From contig CM042693.1 in NCBI GenBank assembly GCA_023614405.1, forward strand, positions 158,860,731 through 158,924,730: a stretch of DNA of 64,000 nt, in the 5' to 3' direction. The notes beneath the pieces were generated by a model, which did not search any database, was not told where the DNA came from, and saw only the letters and a list, made by a program, of their open reading frames with translations. Origin of the DNA: Avena insularis (Eukaryota; Streptophyta; Magnoliopsida; Poales; Poaceae). The first letter of the stretch is position 1. Every line of letters starts with the position of its first letter. Of the stretch, positions 56,640 to 64,000 are shown piece after piece. The translations under genes and the position numbers were made by a program.

Positions 56640-59600
56640 TGTCATGACCCGGGATCAGGGCTAGAAAAATACCAGATCCTCATCTGATATAAGCCTAACC
56701 TAAATTCCAAAACACGCAGGGAAAGATCGGTAACATGACAAAACATACAAACCATACATTAATAAGGTAAGCTCTTAAAAGTCTTACAAACTAGTCATAC
56801 AAGCCAGGGGTCACAGACTCATCATTACATCAAACAACGGAAGCAAACAAGTTGTTCTAAACAACAAACTTATCAAAGGGCCTAAGAGGCCTTAAACAGA
56901 AGTAGCGACCCTTCCATAGATCCTAGGCTGCTGCCAGGGAACCCCGACTACTCGTCGACTTCGACGTAGAAACCACCTTCAGTTGGAGTAGCTTCATCTG
57001 TAGAAAAACATCAACGAAGCAAGGCTGAGTACAAGGTGTACTCCGTAAGACTTATGGCTAGTGGAGTTATTTTGCATAAAGCCAACTTTTGTTTTCAAAA
57101 CAAGAGGGAGAAGAAACTCGTCTAGTCAGATCATTTTCAAATGGGGATAAAAAGACTTCAACTCTAGCTCTTAGAATCATCTTTGATATCCACCAAGTAT
57201 CATCATCAACTGAGCCTCTCTTCCCGGACTACCCCCTCAACAACCCCGAGGAAGTATTCCGGATCTCACTTTAGTTGGCAAGTTTTATCATTCTGTTATA
57301 GTTCTCTATGATCACAGAATCCGTTCCCAAGTCGTCCATAACCGTAGACACGGCTTTTCGAAAAGATTAATAACCCTGCAGAGGTGCACAACTTTTCCCA
57401 CACGTACCAACCGATTATTAATGCCTCATTTTTAGCCCTCTTCCTTGGAAGGACGGCAGAGAGTGGTTGACCACGACCTTTACCTTTCTTTCGCCGAGAC
57501 CATGAGTCACGCACTAGGGAGATGCCGCCAAAACGGGTCAAGTCCCTATGCCAGTCCCTAATGATGTGTGCGGGGTTCAAGATTACGGATGCCAGGCATC
57601 TCTTATTCCCGGCCATGCTTACCTACCTATTATGAATGCACCTCCTTCACCTCCATTCAAGAACAACCAAGATGCGTATGTCGAATGGAAAGCCTAAACT
57701 ATGTGACTCATGGAATCTACTAGGCAAGTTATTGAGTCGAGGGGGTTTCCAGGCCCCCGTGTGGTTGTACGCTCATCTTGGTTCAAGAGGCGAGAACATC
57801 AGGTCCTAAGGGTGGAAAGTATGGGACTACAAAAACCACAAACCACGTGGCCTCCCATACAAGCCTTAGCATGTTTATCATTCATATCTGATCACATCAC
57901 AACATCCTACCATACTATATTCATTCGCATCTCCGGTGCATCACATGAATGATTAGCATCAGACCACTAAGCATGGCTAAGCTTGACTGAACTGCGGCGC
58001 TAGCGATGCTCATAAGCCAAACCCTAGTTATGCTAGGAGCGGTGGATCAGGTAATATAGTTCACAAAGGAAAACATGCATCAGATAGGATTACTCATCTC
58101 ATCGATAAAAGACTGTTGAAACGAATGCATATGACGAGAATGAAATACTTTGTAATCATAGGATTCATATGTATGAGTGGGGCTTCACTTGCCTTGTCCG
58201 TTGTTGGACTGATACTGCTCTTCGGTGGCGATGACTTCAGCTTCGGGTTTGGTTCCTATTCGCGAGAACCAATCACCAGAAATGAGAAAGCAACACTCAA
58301 CACAAGGCATGTGCAATGCTCATACAATATGGATGATATGACAAGTTAAATAGTGTTGAATTGAACCCTAAAACATGCTTGGTCACTTTAAAGGGGGTTC
58401 CGAAGGTCCAAACCCTAAAACAGGGGAATCATCGGAATCACCTGTGGGGTTCAATTTGTTCTTCTAATTAAACTTGCTATCAAAGTTGATTAACAATGTA
58501 TGATTATAGCTTAGTTAGATAGGTTTCATTTTTCTAATCATTTCGGTATATTATTTGTATTTTTCTGATTTAAAATGAATTAGTTATGAATTTCTCAAAT
58601 TTTAATTCATTTTTGGAATATTTGGAATAATTTCCAAATTTGGGCCCACATGTCAGACTTTTATTAATTTTAGAAAACATTTACAGAAAATATTAAAATC
58701 CTGACAGGCAGGGCCCACCTGTCATATATTTATTAATTACAGAAATCATTTACAAAAACATTTCAATAAAATAAAATTAGGGGAATATGACCTCATGTTG
58801 ATGTCATCATGACGTCAGCAATGGAGGTGCTCTCAGATCGAGCAAGCCCCCAAAGATCTGCTACACGCGAGGCCTCATGAGTGGAATGGTTGTGAAGAGG
58901 GGGTCGGGGCGGACCTGATAGCGGTGGCGCCGCCCTAAAATGGTCGCCGGAGACGGCGATGCGACGAAGGACAGAGGCGGCTAGCGGCGGTGCACGGTGG
59001 GGAGGATGCCAGGGAGCAAGAGAGAGGAGACAGAGGGGTCTGCGAGAACCTGTAGCTCACCCTGAGCGCGATGGTGGTGACGGCGATGCCGGGGGCAGTC
59101 TGGAACGGTCGGAATCGACGAAGAAGGCGGTGGCCGGAGCTCGGGAAGGTGAAGTCGATGGCAACGATTCCGTGCGTCTCCGGTCGATTCCTCTGGCAGG
59201 GATGATCGGCGTGGCGAGGCGAAGCCGGTAGAGGTCTCGGATGGTGAGGGGGTGGTCAGGAATGGCGGGGCACGGCGGAGCCCGAGGCTTAGGGTTCCGT
59301 CGAGTTTGGGGAAAAGCCACAGAGGCCACGAGAGAGAGTGAGATGGGTATGGGGAGGAAGAGCTCGACGCGGCGGTCCTTATCCTCATCCTCGCAGGCGG
59401 CGGCGCGCATCGCAGCGTCGGCGAGATCGACGGCAAGGGTGCTGCCAGGCAGCTGCTTCGCCGGCAGCTCGGGGAAGAAGAAAAGAAAAGGACGACGAAA
59501 GGGTACGGGCCAGATGGGCTGAGGTGGGCCGGCTCTTGGGCTGCTGCGTGCTACGCTTGGCTGCAGAGAGAGAGAAGAGAGGTGGGCTGCAGCCCAGATA

Positions 59601-59943
59601 GGTTAGAAACCTGTTTTATTTCCAGAAAACCTTTTTCTTTTCTGTTTTTCTGATTTCCTTTTATATTTTCAATTTCAAATCTGTTTTGAATAATTTCAAA
59701 TCACAGAAAATTTTATAATATAACTGAAAACACTAAGGGGCCCTTGGTACTGATTGGGCTCCATGCATTTTGTGTTTCTTTCCAAATATTTTCAAAACCA
59801 GATGAATGTTTCAACTAGAGAGAGGAGTTAGGGTTTAGGGTTTTGCTTGTTCTTTCTTGATTAAACCAAATTGCAAGTGTTATGCATGCATGCAATGCTT
59901 AAACATATCTTATTTATATTACACAAGAGGGTGGTATGTTACA
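56640..59943 (-). mobile_element. 3' LTR of Gypsy element D (3.3 kb)
   Basis: On the minus strand it starts TGTAACATACCACCC at 59943, immediately downstream of pol and a polypurine tract (AAGTGGGGTAGAGC), and ends CCGGGTCATGACA at 56640. A GC-rich promoter block lies at 58840-59560. Short ORFs have no domains. It is inserted in the integrase of Tat C; the flank at 56635-56639 is ACTAT. Confidence 0.82.
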
Positions 59944-59980
59944 GCTCTACCCCACTTACAAGAATTTCGACCCGAGATAC

Positions 59981-62292
59981 CTAGGTTTTAGAAAAGAAGG
60001 CAGGGTACTCAGATCGAAGACGATCTTCGCGTTCCCAGGTTGCTTCTGACTCAGAGTGATGAGACCATTGAACTTTCACGAACTTGATGGTTTGGCGATG
60101 AGTCTTGTGCTCGGTTTCATCAAGAATACGAACAGGGTATTGTCGGTAGGTTAGATCATCTTGGTGATCCAAAGTTTCATGGTCCACACCACGAATGGGA
60201 TCTTTGAAGCAACGCTTGAGTTGAGACACATGGAAAACATCATGTACCTCTGGAAAAGTTGAAGGTAGATCTAATTGGTAGGCAAGCTCACCCCGCTTGG
60301 AGAGAATGCGAAAGGGACCAACATAGCGAGGAGCCAATTTTCCCTTGATACCGAATCGATGGACACCCTTCAGAGGAGTGACCCAGAGGTAAACTTGATC
60401 ACCAACTTCATAATGAACATCAAGATGATGACGATCATAGTTGGTCTTCTGACGAGATTGAGCAGCCTTCAGACGCTCTTGGATTATGCGAACTTGATCT
60501 TCTGCTTCTTGGATCATGCCCGGACCAAAGAATTGTCTTTCGCCGGTTTCTGTCCAGTTCAGAGGTGTTCGACATGTTCTCCCATACAGGAATTGGAAAG
60601 GTGCCATGCCTAAACTGGATTGAAAACTGTTGTTGTAGGAGAACTCCACAAAAGGAGGACATTTCTCCCAGTTCTTTCCAAAGGATATGACACACGCTCT
60701 GAGCATTTCTTCAAGAATTTGATTCACTCTTTCGGTCTGACCACCGGTTTTAGGATGATAAGCTTTACTGAAAGAAACTTGAGTTCCCATTTCTTGTTGG
60801 ATACTAGCCCAGAATTTGGAAGTGAACAAGCTTCCACGATCAGATATGATCTTCTTGGGAACACCATGAAGAACAACGATCCGGGATACATATAGCTCTG
60901 CCAACTGGATTGCAGTAATGCTTTCCCGAACAACAAGGAAGTGGGCAACTTTGGATAGTCGATCAATAACTACCCATATGGCATCATGTCCAGATTGTGT
61001 CCTTCGGAGTACAGTAATGAAGTCCATACCAATTTCATCCCATTTCCACTCAGGGATTTTGAACGGCTGCAGAAGTCCAGCAGGCCTTTGGTGTTCAGCC
61101 TTCACATGACGGCAAACGTCGGACTCTGCAACAAAGCGAGCGATTTCTGGTTTCATTCCACTCCACCAAAATCTTTGACGGAGATCTCGGTACATCTTGG
61201 TACCACCAGGATGGATAGACAGAGGGGATTCATGAGCATCCAAAAGGATTAGATCTTTGATTTTCCGACTGTTTGGAACCACTAGCCGGTTACTGAAGTA
61301 TAGAATACCTTGATCATTGACTGAGAAACATTTAGCTTCACCGCTTGCAACACATTCCTTGATCTTGGTAACTTCATCATCTTGCTTTTGAGCTTCCTTG
61401 GTTTGGTCCTCGAGAGAAGATTTTATTTCAAGGTTAGCAAGGAATCCACAAGGAACTACTTCAAGGTTAAGACGCTTGATTTCCTCGTAGAGAGTAGGTT
61501 GGGCCTGTGAAATCATTAGGTTGTTGCAATAAGACTTCCGACTTAGCACATCAGCGACGACGTTGGCTTTGCCAGGTTGATAGTTGAGACCCAAATCATA
61601 ATCTTTGCCTAAGATTTAGATCTGGCTGGGTGAAGAGAAACTTCAGACTTTGATGATCCGAGTAAAGTTTGCAACGGTTACCAATAAGGTAATGTCGCCA
61701 TTGCTTAAGAGCATGAACAACAGCAGCGAGTTTGAGATCATGGGTTGGATAATTGTTCTCATGTGGCTTCAACTGCCGAGAAGCATAGGCCACTACATGA
61801 CCATCTTGCATCAACACACAACCGAGCCCTTGAAGTGAAGCATCACAATAGATGACGAAGTCCTTCCTTGTGTCTGGAAGGACAAGCACAGGAGCGGTGG
61901 TTAGCTTAGTTTTCAAGGCTTGGAAGCTTTCTTCTGCCTTTTCTGACCATTCAAACTTCTTATCTTTCTTCAGAAGATCAGTCATAGGCTTGGCTATCTT
62001 GGGGAAGTTCTCGATGAATCGGCGGTAATATCCAGCCATTCCAAGAAAACTTCGGACTTCCTTGACTGAAGTAGGCGACTTCCATTCCAGAATGGTCTGA
62101 ACCTTATCTGGTATGACAGCAACACCACTTGCAGACACAACATGGCCAAGGAAGATGAGCTCTTGTAACCAAAACTCACATTTGGAAAACTTGGCATAGA
62201 GATGATGTTCACGAATTTTAGTCAACACCAAACGTAGGTGTTCGGCATGCTCTTCTTCGGTCTTGGAGTAGATTAGAATGTCATCATTGTAT
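59981..62292 (-). pseudogene. Gypsy chromovirus D pol: RT (partial), RNase H, integrase, chromodomain
   Basis: Starts inside the RT active site ([19 protein letters not shown]), followed by the RT thumb ([20 protein letters not shown]), and RNase H with YCDAS, YSDHQSL and NVVADVLS. The usual HDLELAAVV reads HDLKLAAVV, replacing the catalytic Glu. An indel and stop near 61596-61620 break the frame between RQRL and [16 protein letters not shown]. Integrase: [12 protein letters not shown]...ESDVC (first zinc Cys changed to Ser), IGMDFITVLRR, ISDRGSLFTS, GGQTERVNQ. It ends with GKLAPRYVGPFRIL and a chromodomain-like segment IKFVKVQWSHHSESEATWER. Only the part 3' of the RT catalytic motif is kept. 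Confidence 0.9.
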
Positions 62293-62317
62293 ACCAAACG
62301 TAGGTGTTCGGCATGCT
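62293..62317. repeat. 25-bp templated duplication at a breakpoint
   Basis: The 25 bases at 62293-62317 (ACCAAACGTAGGTGTTCGGC...) are an exact copy of 62227-62251, which lies inside Gypsy D. They sit exactly at the junction between Gypsy D and the family-Z LTR. Confidence 0.92.
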
Positions 62318-64000
62318 AACTAATGCATCTGTTATGGCATCCTTATTTTCAACCAAGTTTGCCATCACTCCAAAACCACCTCAAATACAACCAAGCCTAA
62401 CACTTTCTTCCATGATCATCTACATGACATGGTCTATCCATCCATATACCCCCTGTGCCAAGGTAAGCTCTGAGCCCCCTAATCTAACCCTATTTAGAAG
62501 GCATCCAACTAACAAAACCCTAGATCCCCCAGAATTCTAGTTTTATTTATTTTCACCATTTTTCTTCCAATCCAAGGTTGATCTTGATGCCTACATCAAG
62601 TTTACATCATCTACTTTGTATACAAGCATCCCCAAATAATTTCCACAATTATTTGGATTAGTAAACTATTTTATTTCCTTATCTTGCACATTTCTCAAAA
62701 CCCTTGTCTAAAAGACAAGTTTGTTTTTTTCTCCAAATGACCTTGCCAACTCATGGCACATTTGATGCCTACTTATCATATCGTATATTCCAACCCAAAA
62801 ATAATTATTTTTGAGATTCTTTATTATTTCTTTTTGCCCTTTTTCATAAATGGCAAAAACAAGAAATAATTCTCCAAAAATACTTTTCCACTTTAATAAA
62901 TCCCAATAAAATTATCCAATGTGTGTTATGGTATTTAGGACCATATCACATCAAATACCAAGTTTTTCCCAATGTAAAATTTTCATCTTTGCTTCCATAA
63001 TCTACTTCAGCACTTTTTGAAGAAGTGCATTTAAATGGGATCATAATCATCAAAAAAATCCCATTTAAATCATGAGTTGATTATTTGACCCACTCCACCC
63101 AGCAGTACCGTTTCCACACTTTGTCCAATGCAAGTTTGTCAACTTCCTTCTCAAGCCTCCAAACGATCAAATTTATAACAACAAACAAAACTTGATTCAA
63201 ACAAGGACCAAACCAGCTAAAATCTTCCCCAGCACTACACCAGAGCATCATCACACCCTCCTGGTCCTGTGCACTGTAGCACTACAGTAAATAGACCCTC
63301 CTTGTCCCCCAGTGCTTGAGAGAGAGAGGGCATCATATCTTGCAAGGATCTTTGTATTAAAGAAGACAGCAGCCATCCCACCTCCCCTCTCACTCTCTGG
63401 TCGAGCTATTGAGCACAACACCACCCAGAACCACCCCCAGCCACCAATGGGAAGCTCCCTCCCCATGACCATTTTTGACATTTCACCTTTGCCCATGTGG
63501 TTTTGCAATAAAAGGGGCTAAAGGCCATAGCACACCTCTCATGCCCCTCATTTGCCCCCTCTCCCCATCACTCTCCTCCCAGAGCACCCTCTTTCCTCTC
63601 CACTCCTCTGATCTGCTCGTAGGAAGGAGAAGAAGGAGCTTTGGCCTCTAAGAAAGAAACGAGCAAGGCTCACTCCCCCGAGCTCCTCTCTCCCTGCATG
63701 TCACCCTGCAGTGAGCCCCTTCTCCTCCTCTACCTAACCCTACCCTTCTCGTCAACATGCAGGCCTCCTCGACGCCGCACTAGCGAGCTCCGACGAGCTC
63801 CGTTTCGGCCAACCTCGTGCGAGCTTCTTCCCGACATCGAACCCGTCGTGCCGACCATCTCCAGAGCCGCCGCCGTCGACCGCGTCGCCCCGTCGCCTCC
63901 CCGACCTCCCCCGAGCCCTCGGTGAGCTTCCCCCGCCTCCTCCCTGAGACAACTAGGGTTTCGTCGTCGTCTGGCTAGCCCCGCGAGGATGACGCCCCGT
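62318..64000 (+). mobile_element. LTR of family Z, copy 2, both ends missing
   Basis: 62318-63190 matches 29975-30810. It continues into a promoter-like region on the plus strand (GCAATAAAAGG at 63504-63514, then a CT-rich leader) and a GC-rich region up to the window end. The ORFs 63641-63925 (Pro/Ser/Arg-rich) and the overlapping opposite-strand ORFs have no recognisable domain and look like LTR GC-block shadows. The 5' end is lost at the breakpoint. Confidence 0.6.

Noticed and set aside
58959..59601. GC-rich ORFs on both strands in the Gypsy D LTR.
   Set aside because: Position and composition match an LTR promoter block; no recognisable domain.
1..64000. Host genes, tRNA or rRNA genes, CRISPR arrays, bacterial features.
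   Set aside because: None supported; everything with recognisable domains is retroelement or CACTA, and the tandem repeats lack CRISPR-like spacers.

Overview
The window looks like intergenic heterochromatin from a large grass genome, most likely a wheat/barley-type (Triticeae) chromosome. Essentially every kilobase can be assigned to a plant transposable element. I found no host gene, rRNA, tRNA or CRISPR. The family assignments rest on motifs I read myself (polyprotein catalytic motifs, LTR ends TG...CA, primer-binding sites, polypurine tracts, CACTA ends). No database was searched.

Layout. 1-2206: 3' end of a Tat-lineage Ty3/Gypsy element (E, plus strand) with an antisense ORF, an array of hairpin-plus-polypurine modules and its 3' LTR. 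2207-6410: 3' part of a CACTA (En/Spm) DNA transposon with a broken ORF2, four tandem hairpin repeats, a small viroplasmin-domain ORF, subterminal repeats and the terminus. The CACTA sits inside the integrase of a Tekay/Del-type Gypsy element, which resumes at 6411. 6411-19323: that Gypsy family as integrase tail, LTR, a second gag-pol unit and another LTR. 19324-20694: LTR fragment, minus strand. 20695-22391: start of a Copia element (PBS and 5' LTR), minus strand. 22430-29489: two large LTRs of one family, tail to tail. 29490-30810: truncated LTR of family Z. 30811-34441: Athila-lineage Gypsy, minus strand (LTR, PBS, gag, protease). 34442-36032: antisense-ORF fragment of a Tat element (A). 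36033-51118: Tat element B, minus strand (3' LTR, spliced antisense gene, pol, protease and gag), split by a 4.7-kb LTR at 44747-49460. 51119-56639: Tat element C, minus strand (3' LTR, antisense ORF, integrase tail). 56640-62292: chromovirus-like Gypsy element D, minus strand (3' LTR and pol). 62293-64000: a templated breakpoint, then a second family-Z LTR running off the window.

How the parts relate. Nesting gives a relative order: CACTA into Gypsy, then Tat E into CACTA; Athila and Tat B both into the antisense ORF of Tat A; a large LTR into Tat B; Gypsy D into the integrase of Tat C. All long polyproteins carry stops, frameshifts or lost catalytic residues, so the elements look inactive. 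Intact small ORFs are the viroplasmin-like ORF (5582-5833) and an acidic leader ORF (10148-10435).

The most unusual signals are structural. First, four tandem ~200-bp repeats in the CACTA each carry a 21-bp-arm hairpin whose arms changed sequence together between copies. Second, in Tat E a hairpin lies exactly 8 nt before every copy of a polypurine-like motif, including the one abutting the LTR. A similar hairpin/8-nt/G-rich module recurs in an intron of the Tat B antisense gene.
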